A stretch of DNA of 64,000 nt, taken from NCBI GenBank assembly GCA_963703085.1, contig OY969789.1:3286001-3350000 (forward strand). Reading direction: 5' to 3'. This DNA comes from DATAEG01 sp963703085. GTDB taxonomy: Bacteria; Actinomycetota; Actinomycetes; Mycobacteriales; Jatrophihabitantaceae. Positions 8,395 to 16,799 of the stretch are shown here, piece after piece. Each line of letters opens with the position of its first letter. Position 1 is the first letter of the stretch. The position numbers and the translations under genes are program-made. The notes beneath the pieces are model-generated. The model saw only the letters and a program-made list of their open reading frames with translations. It was not told the origin of the DNA and made no database searches.

Positions 8395-8721
8395 GGCCCG
8401 AAACCCTAGCGAAGGATCACCGTTGGCCAGTCCGGATTTCGGTCGGGAGGAACGGCAGGTCAGCCGGCTGTGCAGGTGTGTCGCATCGTCCCGACGCCGC
8501 CCATTTCGTGCACTGATCCGGCTCCGCCCGCGCGGAGCGGGCGTCGCCGCGGGCCGGGCGCCTTCCGGGCAGATTTCCGCATGAGTAGGGTCGGATCCGG
8601 GTGAAGACAGCCAGGCTGGTGCGGTGCGGTGCGAGCGGTTCGGTAGCCGTCGCGGCGGGGTCCGAGCCAGCCCGATCTGACACCCGGAAGCAACCACTCG
8701 ACGCGACGAGGAGAGACGAAT
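8395..8721. other. Divergent intergenic region between PhyH-like gene and sodN
   Basis: 327 bp without a credible gene. It must carry promoters for the PhyH/HAD pair (-) and the sodN operon (+). Visible elements are a short hairpin GCCCGC-gcgga-GCGGGC at 8526-8542 and the sodN ribosome site GAGGAG just before 8722. I could not identify a convincing Nur (nickel regulator) box by eye. Confidence 0.5.
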
Positions 8722-9120
8722 ATGCGACTGTTCCGGCCGCTGATCACCGCTCACGCCCACTGCGACCTGCCCTGCGGCGTGTATGACCCGGCACAGGCCC
8801 GGATCGAAGCCGAGTCGGTCAAGGCGATCATGCAGAAGTACCAGGACAACGAAGACCCGGTGTTCCGCACCCGAGCATTGATCATCAAGGAGCAGCGCGC
8901 CGAGCTCGTCAAGCACCACCTCTGGGTGCTGTGGACCGACTACTTCAAGCCGCCGCACTTCGAGAAGTACCCGCAGCTGCACGACTTGTTCAACCGTGCC
9001 ACCAAGCAGGCCGGTGCGGCCGGTGGCAAGGGCACCGTCGACCCGGCCGATGGGCAGACGCTGCTGGACCTCATTGCCGAGATCGACACCATCTTCTGGG
9101 AGACCAAGAAGGCGGCATGA
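8722..9120 (+). CDS. sodN: Nickel-type superoxide dismutase precursor
   Basis: 132 aa. A 12-residue propeptide (MRLFRPLITAHA) precedes HCDLPCGVYDP, the nickel-hook sequence. After cleavage the mature chain starts with His-1, with Cys-2 and Cys-6 as nickel ligands. The rest is the short four-helix bundle of Ni-SOD. The enzyme dismutates superoxide in the cytoplasm; mature length about 120 aa fits the family. A GAGGAG ribosome site precedes the ATG. The stop overlaps the start of the maturation protease gene (9117-9120), so the two are co-translated. In streptomycetes sodN is controlled by nickel through Nur; here the regulator is not visible. Confidence 0.97.
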   Translation: MRLFRPLITAHAHCDLPCGVYDPAQARIEAESVKAIMQKYQDNEDPVFRTRALIIKEQRAELVKHHLWVLWTDYFKPPHFEKYPQLHDLFNRATKQAGAAGGKGTVDPADGQTLLDLIAEIDTIFWETKKAA

Positions 9121-9548
9121 GCCCGGTCAGGACCGGGCGCTCTGGCGCGCGGTACCTGATCCCGTGGCAGTTGGTTCGGGTAGCAGGCTCGTCGATGACC
9201 CCGAGCCTGCTACCCGACGACTTTCTGATGGTTCGCCACCGCTGCCCGGTGCGGCCCGGAGACGTGGTGCTGGCCCGCTTCCGCAGCCGTCCCGAACTGA
9301 CGGTGGTGAAGCGCGCGGCGACGCCGGCCGGTCCCGACTGGTCGGTGCGCAGCGACAACGCGGTCGGCGCCGACTCGACCGCCTACGGGCCGGCCGAGGT
9401 GCTCGCGGTGGCGCGGTGGTTGATTCCCGGCACGACCCGGCGCAGGCTCATCGCGGCCGGAGCCTTCTCCGACGGCAAATCGGCGCGGCCGCGCCTGGCC
9501 CGGCTGACCCAATGGCTGCCGCGCAGAATCACCTCTGAGGAGACGTAA
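9117..9548 (+). CDS. sodX: Nickel-type superoxide dismutase maturation protease
   Basis: 143 aa S26-type (signal-peptidase-like) peptidase. GSSMTPSLLPDD holds the nucleophile Ser-26 next to Met, and the general-base Lys is in LTVVKRAA near residue 62, followed by WSVRSDNA. It has no obvious membrane anchor, as expected for the cytosolic protease that removes the Ni-SOD propeptide. Its ATG overlaps the sodN stop and its TAA overlaps the next ATG (TAATG, 9546-9550), making a three-gene coupled unit. Confidence 0.9.
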   Translation: MSPVRTGRSGARYLIPWQLVRVAGSSMTPSLLPDDFLMVRHRCPVRPGDVVLARFRSRPELTVVKRAATPAGPDWSVRSDNAVGADSTAYGPAEVLAVARWLIPGTTRRRLIAAGAFSDGKSARPRLARLTQWLPRRITSEET

Positions 9549-10420
9549 TGAGCGAAGGCGTTCGGGTCGGGGTCGTCGGAGCCGGCCTGATGGGATCAGG
9601 CATTGCCGAAGTATGTGCCCGGGCCGGACTGCAGGTGCAGCTCTACGACGTGACCGACGGGGCCGTCGACAGCGGGCTGAGCAGGATCGAGAAATCGCTC
9701 GCTCGCGCGGAGAAGAGCGGCAAGTTGTCCGCCTCGGAGCGCACCGCAGCGCGTGATCGGATCGTCGCCGGCACGGACATCGGCGCGCTCGCGCCGGCCG
9801 GACTGGTCGTCGAGGCAGTGGTGGAGGACGAGGCGGTCAAGCTCGACATCTTCCGGCAGCTCGACAAGGTGGTCACCGACCGCGACGCCATCCTGGCCAG
9901 CAACACGTCGTCCATCCCGATCATGAAGATCGCGATGGCCACCAGCCGCCCCGACCACGTCATCGGGGTGCACTTCTTCAATCCGGTGCCGGTGCTCAAG
10001 CTCGTCGAGATCGTGCCGTCGCTGCTGACCTCGGAGCAGACCGAGCAACGCGCTCGCGCCTTCGCCACCGACGTGCTGGGCAAGACGACCATCCGTTCGC
10101 AGGACCGCGCGGGATTCATCGTCAATTCCTTGCTGGTGCCCTACATCCTCGCGGCGATCCGGATGCTCGACTCGGGGTTCGCCTCGGCCGAAGACATCGA
10201 CAACGGCATGGTGTTGGGCTGCGCCCACCCGATGGGACCCCTTCGGCTGGCGGACCTGATCGGGCTGGACACGGTGAAGGCCATTGCCGAAGCCATGTAC
10301 GAGGAGTTCAAGGAGCCGCTGTACTCACCCGTGCCGTTCCTGCTGCGGATGGTCGAGGCCGGCTTGCTGGGCAAGAAGGTCGGGCGTGGCTTCTACGACT
10401 ACGACGCTGCCGCTCGGTGA
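9548..10420 (+). CDS. 3-hydroxybutyryl-CoA dehydrogenase
   Basis: 290 aa. The N-terminal Rossmann motif GAGLMGSGIAE (residues 10-20) binds NAD(P). The family signature HFFNPVPVLKLVEIV (about 140-155) holds the catalytic His, and a C-terminal helical dimer domain follows (LRLADLIGLDTV). It oxidises or forms 3-hydroxyacyl-CoA in fatty-acid, butanoate or PHB metabolism. Length matches FadB2/Hbd in actinobacteria. The overlap with sodX (TAATG) is unusual for function but indicates that it is transcribed with the Ni-SOD genes. Confidence 0.9.
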   Translation: MSEGVRVGVVGAGLMGSGIAEVCARAGLQVQLYDVTDGAVDSGLSRIEKSLARAEKSGKLSASERTAARDRIVAGTDIGALAPAGLVVEAVVEDEAVKLDIFRQLDKVVTDRDAILASNTSSIPIMKIAMATSRPDHVIGVHFFNPVPVLKLVEIVPSLLTSEQTEQRARAFATDVLGKTTIRSQDRAGFIVNSLLVPYILAAIRMLDSGFASAEDIDNGMVLGCAHPMGPLRLADLIGLDTVKAIAEAMYEEFKEPLYSPVPFLLRMVEAGLLGKKVGRGFYDYDAAAR

Positions 10421-10450
10421 CGTCGGCGGTCCGCTAAGACCGGGTACCGC

Positions 10451-10720
10451 TCAGCTGTCGCGCAGCGACTTGATCAATTGCTGCTTCGTCATCCTGGATC
10501 GGCCGGCGATGCCGATCTCGCCCGCGCGTTTGCGCAGTTGGTCAGCCGTCCAGTCTTCGTAGGCCGGAGCTGCGCCGCCCTTCTTGCCCACTGCCTTGCG
10601 TGACGATGCTGCCGCGGCGTTCGCGATACGCGCCGACTTCTGCTTGGAATTGCCCTCACTGCGCAGCTCCTCGTAGAGACCGGGGTCTTTCACGCTGGGG
10701 CCTGGTTTGCGCTGCGGCAT
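10451..10720 (-). CDS. DUF7218-like small protein with SAP/Rho-N-like C-terminus
   Basis: 89 aa from the ATG at 10720; the longer frame upstream lacks homology. The sequence is MPQRKPGPSVKDPGLYEELR, then a Lys/Ala-rich stretch, then YEDWTADQLRKRAGEIGI and RSRMTKQQLIKSLR. The C-terminal W-T-x-x-x-L-x-x-x-A-x-x-x-G-I-x-G-R-S-x-M-x-K-x-x-L pattern resembles Rho N-terminal/SAP-type nucleic-acid-binding helices. Such proteins are common in actinobacteria, often described as plasmid-stabilisation or hypothetical proteins; the role is unproven. Confidence 0.75.
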   Translation of the reverse strand: MPQRKPGPSVKDPGLYEELRSEGNSKQKSARIANAAAASSRKAVGKKGGAAPAYEDWTADQLRKRAGEIGIAGRSRMTKQQLIKSLRDS

Positions 10721-10820
10721 GGTGCTCCCTCGCTCGGTTCGGGCAGGATGCGTCCATGATGCGCCGATTTTCGACCGCGTTACAGCGGCGGATTTCAACA
10801 GTCCGGATATCGGCGAACCG

Positions 10821-12476
10821 TCAGGCAGTCGCGGCAGCTGCCGCGCGCCCCGCGGTGCGGCCACTGAACAGGCAGCCGCCGAGGAAGGTGCCCTCCAGCG
10901 AGCGGTAACCGTGCATCCCGCCGCCGCCGAACCCGGCGATCTCACCCGCCGCGTACAGCCCGGGTACGGCAGCGCCGGAGGCCTGCAGGACCCGGCCGGC
11001 GAGGTCGGTCTCCAGGCCGCCGAGGGTCTTGCGGGTGAGCACCGACAGGCGCACGGCGATGAGAGGCCCGGCGTCGGGATCCAACAGCTTGTGCGGCGAT
11101 GCGACCCGGATCAGCTTGTCCCCGAGGTACGAACGAGCGCCGCGCAACGCGCTGATCTGCAGGTCTTTCGTGAACGCGTTGTCCATCTCGCGGTCGCGGC
11201 TCACGACGACTCGTTCGATCGCGTCGAAGTCCAGCTGCGGGTCGCCGGCGACCCGGTTCATCCCGGCGACGAGCTCGCGCAGCGTCCTTGCCACGACGAA
11301 GTCCTCGCCGTGATCGAGGAACGCCTGCACCGGACCGGGTGTGCCCTGCCGCGCCCGGCCCAACACGTCGTGCACCGACTTGCCGGTGAGATCGGGATTC
11401 TGCTCCGATCCGGAGAGGGCGAATTCCTTCTCGATGATCTTTCTCGTCAGCAGGAACCAGCTGTGGTCGTAGCCGGTGGTTCGCAGGTGGGCCAGCGTGC
11501 CGAGTGTGTCGAAGCCGGGGAACAGCGGCACCGGCAGGCGATTGCCCGCCGCGTCGAGCCAGAGCGAGGACGGCCCGGGCAGGATGCGGATGCCGTGCAT
11601 GGGCCAGATCGGATCCCAGTTGTGCAGGCCCTCGACGTAGTGCCACATCCGGTCGGGATTGATCAGCCTGCCGCCGGCCCGCTGGGTGATGCCGACCATC
11701 CGCCCATCGACGTACTCCGGCACTCCGCTGACCATGTGTTTCGGCGGCGCACCGAGTCGAGGTGGCCAGGCTGCCCGCACGAGGTCGTGGTTACCGCCGA
11801 TACCTCCGGCCGTGACGACGACGGCCTGGGCGTGCAGCTCGAATTCAGCGGCCGGGACGCGCGACGACGGCTTGCCGCGATCGGCGGTGGTCGGCTCCAG
11901 CACCCGGCCCCGCACACCGTCCACGACGCCGTCGGTGAGGGTGAGCTCGTCCACCTGATGGCGGAATGCGAACGACACCCGCCCGTCGCTGGCGGCGTCT
12001 CGTACCCGCCGTTCGAACGGTGCGACGATGCCCGGGCCGGTGCCCCAGGTGATGTGGAAGCGCGGGACGGAGTTACCCGGGCCGGTGGCGTCGTAGCCTC
12101 CGCGTTCGGCCCAGCCGACCACGGGGAAGACACGGTGGCCCATCGCGTGCAGCCAGGCCCGCTTCTCTCCTGAGGCGAAGTCGACGTAGGCCTCGGCCCA
12201 CCGGCGCGGCCAGTGATCCTCGTCCCGGTCGAAGCCGGCAGTGCCTTGCCAGTCCTGCCAGGCCAGCTCGCGGGAGTCCTTGATCCGCATTCGGCGCTGC
12301 TCGGGGGAGTTCACGAAGAACAGCCCGCCGAAGGACCACCAGGCCTGCCCGCCGAGGTTCTGCTCCGACTCCTGCTCCACGAGGATGACCCGGCGCCCGG
12401 TGGCGGCGAGCTCGGCGGTGGCGACCAGGCCGGCAAGGCCGGCACCGACCACGATCACATCGGCATCCAATGCCAC
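10821..12476 (-). CDS. FAD-binding dehydrogenase (fumarate reductase/KstD-like flavoprotein)
   Basis: 551 aa. The N-terminal dinucleotide-binding motif is VVGAGLAGL (residues 10-18), with LVEQ at the end of the second strand (about 32-35). GGQAWWSFGG is characteristic of the actinobacterial family annotated FAD-binding dehydrogenase. The C-terminal FAD motif LYAAGEIAGFGGGGMHGYRSLEGT is near 500-525. The family is related to succinate dehydrogenase flavoproteins and 3-ketosteroid dehydrogenases; the substrate is unknown. No steroid-degradation genes are nearby. The gene is monocistronic. Confidence 0.85.
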   Translation of the reverse strand: MALDADVIVVGAGLAGLVATAELAATGRRVILVEQESEQNLGGQAWWSFGGLFFVNSPEQRRMRIKDSRELAWQDWQGTAGFDRDEDHWPRRWAEAYVDFASGEKRAWLHAMGHRVFPVVGWAERGGYDATGPGNSVPRFHITWGTGPGIVAPFERRVRDAASDGRVSFAFRHQVDELTLTDGVVDGVRGRVLEPTTADRGKPSSRVPAAEFELHAQAVVVTAGGIGGNHDLVRAAWPPRLGAPPKHMVSGVPEYVDGRMVGITQRAGGRLINPDRMWHYVEGLHNWDPIWPMHGIRILPGPSSLWLDAAGNRLPVPLFPGFDTLGTLAHLRTTGYDHSWFLLTRKIIEKEFALSGSEQNPDLTGKSVHDVLGRARQGTPGPVQAFLDHGEDFVVARTLRELVAGMNRVAGDPQLDFDAIERVVVSRDREMDNAFTKDLQISALRGARSYLGDKLIRVASPHKLLDPDAGPLIAVRLSVLTRKTLGGLETDLAGRVLQASGAAVPGLYAAGEIAGFGGGGMHGYRSLEGTFLGGCLFSGRTAGRAAAAATA

Positions 12477-12603
12477 GGCGGCCCCTTCGTCGGCGGCAGG
12501 TCTGTGGCTCGGACGCTACCGGGACAGCGCCGGCTGGCTGTCGCGCGCACCCGAGGTGAAGGTCGGCTCAGTGCGTCGAAGGAAGGGTGGGGGCGGTGGT
12601 CCG

Positions 12604-12660
12604 GCCTGCCCGGGGCATGAAAGTGCCCGGCCACCCACGGGGGAGGATGTCCGGGCAGGC
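12604..12660. repeat. 10-bp perfect inverted repeat in a 317-bp intergenic region
   Basis: GCCTGCCCGG (12604-12613) and CCGGGCAGGC (12651-12660) are exact reverse complements with 37 bases between them. The loop contains further GC-rich self-complementary parts (CCCGGCCACCCACGGG). It sits in 12477-12793, between divergent FAD-dehydrogenase and quinone-oxidoreductase-like genes, where no convincing gene is seen. It could be an RNA structure, a regulator site or a leftover repeat. There is no T-run, so a classical terminator is unlikely. Confidence 0.5.
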
Positions 12661-12793
12661 ACCAGTATTCGGCATGCGGTGCAGATGCGCAAGTGTCAGT
12701 TGGGGCTCACGTTGCAGAGGTGAACAAGTGCCCCATTCTGCGGGGTAGCCGCCGGCGCCGCCGAGAGGCCAGTGCGTCGGGCATCCTTGAGTA

Positions 12794-13705
12794 GTGCAGG
12801 CAATCCAGTTCGATCGGTACGGCGGCCCTGAGGTGCTGCACGTGGCCGACATCGACGAGCCACATGCCGGTCGCGGACAGGTGCGCATTGCCGTCCGGGC
12901 GGCCGGGGTGAACGGGATCGACCGGAAGATCCGGGCCGGTCAGTTCAGCGACGGCAAGCCGTTGCCCGAGCCGTCCGGCACCGGCGTGGACGCATCCGGT
13001 GTGGTCGACGAACTCGGCGACGGAGTCAGCGGCATCGCCCTCGGCGATGCCGTGTTCGGTACCGGCGCGGCGACCCTCGCGCAGTATGCGGTGCTCTCGA
13101 GCTGGACCAGCAAACCTGCCGGCCTACCGTTCGAGGAGGCTGCTGGCTACCCGGTCCCCGTCGAGACCGCGATCCGGATCCTGAACCAGGTAGGCGTGCA
13201 GCCCGGCCAGACGGTGTTGGTCAACGGCGCGGCGGGCGGCGTCGGGTCGGCCGTCCTGCAGTTCGCCCGCGAGCGCGGCGTCGCCGTCATCGGGACCGCC
13301 AGCGAGCGCAACCATGAGTACCTGCGCACGCTGGGCGCCACACCGACGACGTACGGCGCTGGTCTCGTCGACCGGGTCCGCGAGCTCGCCCCGGACGGGA
13401 TCGACGCCGCGCTTGACCTGGCCGGCTCCGGCATCATCGCGGAGCTGGTCGAGCTCACCGGCGACCCGGCGAAGGTGTTGTCCATCGCCGACTTCAGCGC
13501 GCCGCAGTACGGTGCGCAAGTTTCGTCGGCCCCGACGAACCCCGCGGCTGCCTTCGCCGAGGCGGCTCGGCTGTTCACCGCCGGACGGTTCAGCATTCCC
13601 GTCGCGAGGACCTTCCCGCTCGCCGCGGCAGCCGACGCGCACGCGGCGAGCGAGACCGGCCACGTGGCCGGCCGGTTGGTCGTTACGGTGCCTGAGCCGA
13701 GCTGA
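12794..13705 (+). CDS. NADP-dependent quinone oxidoreductase-like protein (MDR family)
   Basis: 303 aa from a GTG. The N-terminal GroES-like domain has MQAIQFDRYGGPEVL and GVNGIDRKIRAGQ. The nucleotide motif GAAGGVGSAVLQFA (about residues 150-163) is the AxxGxxG version of zinc-free medium-chain reductases. No structural-zinc cysteines are present. The group reduces quinones or enones with NADPH and is often linked to oxidative or electrophile stress. It is monocistronic; the start has no strong ribosome site. Confidence 0.85.
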   Translation: MQAIQFDRYGGPEVLHVADIDEPHAGRGQVRIAVRAAGVNGIDRKIRAGQFSDGKPLPEPSGTGVDASGVVDELGDGVSGIALGDAVFGTGAATLAQYAVLSSWTSKPAGLPFEEAAGYPVPVETAIRILNQVGVQPGQTVLVNGAAGGVGSAVLQFARERGVAVIGTASERNHEYLRTLGATPTTYGAGLVDRVRELAPDGIDAALDLAGSGIIAELVELTGDPAKVLSIADFSAPQYGAQVSSAPTNPAAAFAEAARLFTAGRFSIPVARTFPLAAAADAHAASETGHVAGRLVVTVPEPS

Positions 13706-13858
13706 TCACAAGGCTTCGGCGAGCGGGTGCCTTAGGTACCCAGCGCCACTTAGTGCGGTGCTCTGAGGGGCCCGGGAACCGGATCTAAGGTGCACTCCCC
13801 ATGCGACCGGTAGGGCCTTACTCGGAAGCTTGAGTCATCAGCAACCGAGGAGCACACC

Positions 13859-14050
13859 ATGAACAGCACGATCATCGCCGCAGCCGCCACCGAACACCAC
13901 AACGATCTGCTCGCCGAGGCCGCTGAGGCCCGTCAGGCCCGCCTTGTCCGGTCGCCGCGCCGGGTCCGTCCGGTCGCCGCGAAGCGTCGCCGCCGGCTGT
14001 CCGCTCCGATCACCGGACTGCGGACCTGGATCGCCGACGGGCAGCTGTAA
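13859..14050 (+). CDS. Small basic protein of unknown function (63 aa)
   Basis: MNSTIIAAAATEHHNDLL, then an Ala/Glu/Arg helix, then a very basic stretch (RSPRRVRPVAAKRRRRLS) and a short tail. A good ribosome site (GAGGAG, 8 nt before ATG) and a strong hairpin just after the stop argue that this is a real, separately terminated gene. Small Arg-rich proteins with an MNSTII-type N-terminus recur in actinobacteria without known function. The basic region could bind nucleic acid or membrane; this is inference. Confidence 0.65.
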   Translation: MNSTIIAAAATEHHNDLLAEAAEARQARLVRSPRRVRPVAAKRRRRLSAPITGLRTWIADGQL

Positions 14051-14073
14051 GCACCGATCTCCTCGCGACACAG

Positions 14074-14120
14074 CGCGAGTGCGTTGAGCCCCGGCCATGG
14101 GCGGCCGGGGCTCACTCGCG
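14074..14120 (+). terminator. Extended hairpin terminator after the 63-aa gene
   Basis: The inner stem GAGCCCCGGCC (14086-14096) and GGCCGGGGCTC (14103-14113) pair perfectly around a 6-nt loop. An outer arm CGCGAGT (14074-14080) pairs with ACTCGCG (14114-14120). There is no U-tract, as is common in high-GC actinobacteria. It lies 23 nt after the small ORF and before gadB. Confidence 0.75.
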
Positions 14121-14174
14121 TTCGGGGGCTCGCATCCTGGCTCAGCGCACAGGCAGGTGCGCCATAGTGCTTGG

Positions 14175-15569
14175 ATGGCTCTCCATCGAGGCGTCGCGCA
14201 CGCCAATCCGCAACCAGAAGCCAACCCACTCTTCGGAACCGCGAACCCCGCATTCGGCGAGCAGGTGCAACCGCCGCGGACGGCGCTGGCCAACGGTCCG
14301 GTGCCCTCTGGGGTCGCCTACCAACTCATTCATGACGAGTTGCTGCTCGACGGCAGCGCGCGGCTGAACCTGGCGACATTCGTTACGACGTTCATGGAGA
14401 GCGACGCCGGCCGACTGATGGCCGAGTGCGCAGACAAGAACATGATCGACAAGGACGAGTACCCGCAGACGGCGAACCTGGAGCAGCGGTGCGTCGCGAT
14501 CCTGGCCGATCTCTGGCACGCTCCGGTGCCGAGCGAGGCGGTGGGGTGCTCGACGACCGGATCGAGCGAGGCGGCAATGCTGGCCGGGCTGGCGCTGAAG
14601 CATCGCTGGCGCGCTCGGGTCAGCGACCCACAGCGGCGACCGAATCTGGTGATGGGTTCGAACGTCCAGGTGTGCTGGGAAAAGTTCTGCAGGTACTTCG
14701 AGGTCGAACCCCGCATGGTGCCGGTCGAGGGTGACCGGCTGCATCTGGACGCACAGACCGCGGTAGCCGCCTGCGACGAGAACACCATCGGGGTCGTGGC
14801 CATTCTGGGCTCGACATTCGACGGCAGCTACGAACCGGTCGCAGAGATTGCTGGCGCGCTCGACCAGCTGGCCGGCAACGGTGGCCCCGACGTGCCGGTT
14901 CACGTCGACGGTGCGTCCGGCGGGATGTTCGCGCCGTTCGTGGATCCGGAGCTGGTCTGGGACTTCAGGTTGCCGCGAGTCGCCTCGATCAACGCCTCAG
15001 GACACAAGTACGGGCTGGTCTATCCCGGCGTCGGCTGGGCGCTATGGCGCGATGCGGCAGCGCTGCCCCAGGAGCTGGTCTTCAACGTCAACTACCTCGG
15101 CGGCAACATGCCGACGTTCGCGCTCAACTTCTCGCGGCCCGGCGCAGAGGTGATTGCGCAGTACTACATGTTCTTCCGCTTGGGTCACGACGGGTATCGC
15201 GCCGTGCATCAGGCCTCGCGTGATGTGGCGACCCGGCTGGCCGCGAAGATCGGCGAGATGCGGCAGTTCCGGCTGATCTCGCACGGGGACGAGCTGCCGG
15301 TGTTCGCCTTCACCACGGCCGATGCCGGGCTCGGATGGGATGTATTCGCGGTGTCGCGGGCGCTGCGCGAGCGCGGTTGGCAGGTACCGGCGTACACATT
15401 CCCAGCCGACCGGGAAGACCTGGCCGTGTTGCGGGTGGTCTGCCGCAATGGCTTCACCGCCGACCTGGCCGAATGGTTCCTGCGCGACCTGCAGGCGGCC
15501 GTCAAGGCGCTGGACAGCGACGTGCGGGGAGGCGCCGAGATGACTGGGCCGGCCGGCTTCCGGCACTGA
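14175..15569 (+). CDS. gadB: Glutamate decarboxylase
   Basis: 464 aa from the ATG at 14175 (MALHRGVAHANP). This is a PLP-dependent group II decarboxylase of GadA/B type: TTGSSEAAMLAGLALKHRW (about residues 125-143) binds the cofactor phosphate, HVDGASGGMFAPF holds the PLP-stacking and aspartate residues, and INASGHKYGLVYPG holds the Schiff-base Lys (about 278). The enzyme converts glutamate to GABA and CO2, consuming a proton. No GABA antiporter (gadC) or GABA transaminase lies beside it, so acid resistance by the usual pair is not shown here. Confidence 0.92.
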   Translation: MALHRGVAHANPQPEANPLFGTANPAFGEQVQPPRTALANGPVPSGVAYQLIHDELLLDGSARLNLATFVTTFMESDAGRLMAECADKNMIDKDEYPQTANLEQRCVAILADLWHAPVPSEAVGCSTTGSSEAAMLAGLALKHRWRARVSDPQRRPNLVMGSNVQVCWEKFCRYFEVEPRMVPVEGDRLHLDAQTAVAACDENTIGVVAILGSTFDGSYEPVAEIAGALDQLAGNGGPDVPVHVDGASGGMFAPFVDPELVWDFRLPRVASINASGHKYGLVYPGVGWALWRDAAALPQELVFNVNYLGGNMPTFALNFSRPGAEVIAQYYMFFRLGHDGYRAVHQASRDVATRLAAKIGEMRQFRLISHGDELPVFAFTTADAGLGWDVFAVSRALRERGWQVPAYTFPADREDLAVLRVVCRNGFTADLAEWFLRDLQAAVKALDSDVRGGAEMTGPAGFRH

Positions 15570-15620
15570 GGAAGCCACTTCGGCAAGCAGCTGGGGCTGA
15601 TGCGCCTTAGGTTTGATCGT

Positions 15621-16067
15621 ATGAACCAAGGCGATCAGGTACCGGATTTCGAGCTGCCCGACCAGGACGGGACGCCGCAGCGGCTCAGCACTCTGCTGAC
15701 CGATGGTCCGGTGGTGCTGTTCTTCTATCCCGCGGCGATGACCAGTGGGTGCACCGCGGAGAGTTGCCACTTCCGCGATCTGGCCAGCGAGTTCGCGCAG
15801 GCCGGGGCACAGCGGGTGGGCATCAGCACTGACCCGGTGGCCAAGCAGAAGCAGTTCGCCGCTGCCAATGGCTTCGACTATCCACTGCTGTCCGACGAGG
15901 CGGGCGCGGTGGCCGCCATGTTCGGTGTGAAGCGGCGCTTCGGCCCGTTGCCGGTGAAGCGGAAAACCTTCGTGATCGACGTCGACCGTACGATCACGGC
16001 GGTCATCTCCAGCGAGTTCTCGATGGCCAAGCATGCCGATGAGGCATTGGCCCGCCTCGCCCGCTGA
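15621..16067 (+). CDS. bcp: Thioredoxin-dependent thiol peroxidase (Bcp/PrxQ type)
   Basis: 148 aa from the ATG at 15621; the longer GTG/ATG frame from 15600 adds seven residues. The active-site segment YPAAMTSGCTAESCHFRD has the peroxidatic Cys and a second Cys five residues later, the PrxQ atypical 2-Cys arrangement. In place of the usual P-x-x-x-T-x-x-C it reads P-A-A-M-T-S-G-C, so the T-x-x-C core is kept. It reduces hydrogen peroxide and organic hydroperoxides in the cytoplasm. Confidence 0.9.
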   Translation: MNQGDQVPDFELPDQDGTPQRLSTLLTDGPVVLFFYPAAMTSGCTAESCHFRDLASEFAQAGAQRVGISTDPVAKQKQFAAANGFDYPLLSDEAGAVAAMFGVKRRFGPLPVKRKTFVIDVDRTITAVISSEFSMAKHADEALARLAR

Positions 16068-16120
16068 ATCGACTGCGGCGAAGGCGATACAGCCGGCCGC
16101 CACGGCGCTAGCATCGCCAC

Positions 16121-16792
16121 GTGCGAGGCCGGTCCGGCAACGAGCGCAAGGTGCAATGCGTCGACGTCTTCGAGATCGTCGACGGCACCGGCACGTCAGG
16201 TGTTGTTCCGCCGCCGCACCGCGGGCAACCCTGGTTCAGCCCGGACTTGGCAGTCATGGTGATCTGCACGTGCCTGCTCGCCGCGGCATGGTTCTCGGCG
16301 AGCGGTCCGCCGGATCGGGTGAGCGGCACCGTGCCGGTCACCATCAGCCACCATCGAGCGGCGCCGTTGCTCGCCGACGTCGCCGCAGTCGACGAGTCCG
16401 GTTCGCGCTGTGTCGATGTCACCGGCAGCTCGCTGATGTTGTCGGAGCAGATCGTGAACACCTCCGGCGACGCGCTGGTCCTGCGCCGCGTGCAGGCGGT
16501 GCTGCCGATGGGCGGACTCACCGTCTTGGACGTGGCCGGTGGCGCGTGCAGCCAGGGCACACCGCGTGTGGAGCTGACGGGTCTCACGGTGCCCGGGCTG
16601 GCGCGGGTGTGGGTGGTCGTGCGGCTGCGCATTGTGGCGGTATGCCCGGCGCCGTATCCCGTGCAGTTCCGCGTGATCTATTCGCAGTTCGGAGCGGAGC
16701 GGGCAGTGATGCTCACCGGGTTCGTCGACCTGGGCGGGGTGCGCTTCCCGTCGTGCCCACCGGCCGTGCGGGTCAACCGACCGGCCGCGTGA
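16121..16792 (+). CDS. Membrane-anchored protein of unknown function
   Basis: 223 aa from a GTG. One hydrophobic segment (LAVMVICTCLLAAAWFSAS, about residues 43-61) follows a 40-residue cytoplasmic part. The remaining roughly 160 residues are predicted outside, rich in short beta-like stretches (VVVRLRIVAVCPAP, VQFRVIYSQFG), with four cysteines that could form two disulphides. No family is recognised. It converges with the IclR gene with only 7 bp between stops. Confidence 0.65.
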   Translation: MRGRSGNERKVQCVDVFEIVDGTGTSGVVPPPHRGQPWFSPDLAVMVICTCLLAAAWFSASGPPDRVSGTVPVTISHHRAAPLLADVAAVDESGSRCVDVTGSSLMLSEQIVNTSGDALVLRRVQAVLPMGGLTVLDVAGGACSQGTPRVELTGLTVPGLARVWVVVRLRIVAVCPAPYPVQFRVIYSQFGAERAVMLTGFVDLGGVRFPSCPPAVRVNRPAA

Positions 16793-16799
16793 GCAGCGC

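Noticed and set aside
8526..8542. Hairpin before sodN as a Nur box
   Set aside because: Short GC palindrome with no resemblance that I can defend to a Fur-family site.
8395..8982. N-terminal extension of the PhyH-like protein
   Set aside because: Residues upstream of MTALSETG show no family features and the segment overlaps sodN on the other strand.
12568..12888. 106-codon minus-strand frame between FAD dehydrogenase and oxidoreductase
   Set aside because: It overlaps the start of the oxidoreductase gene, has no domain and covers a structured GC-rich repeat.
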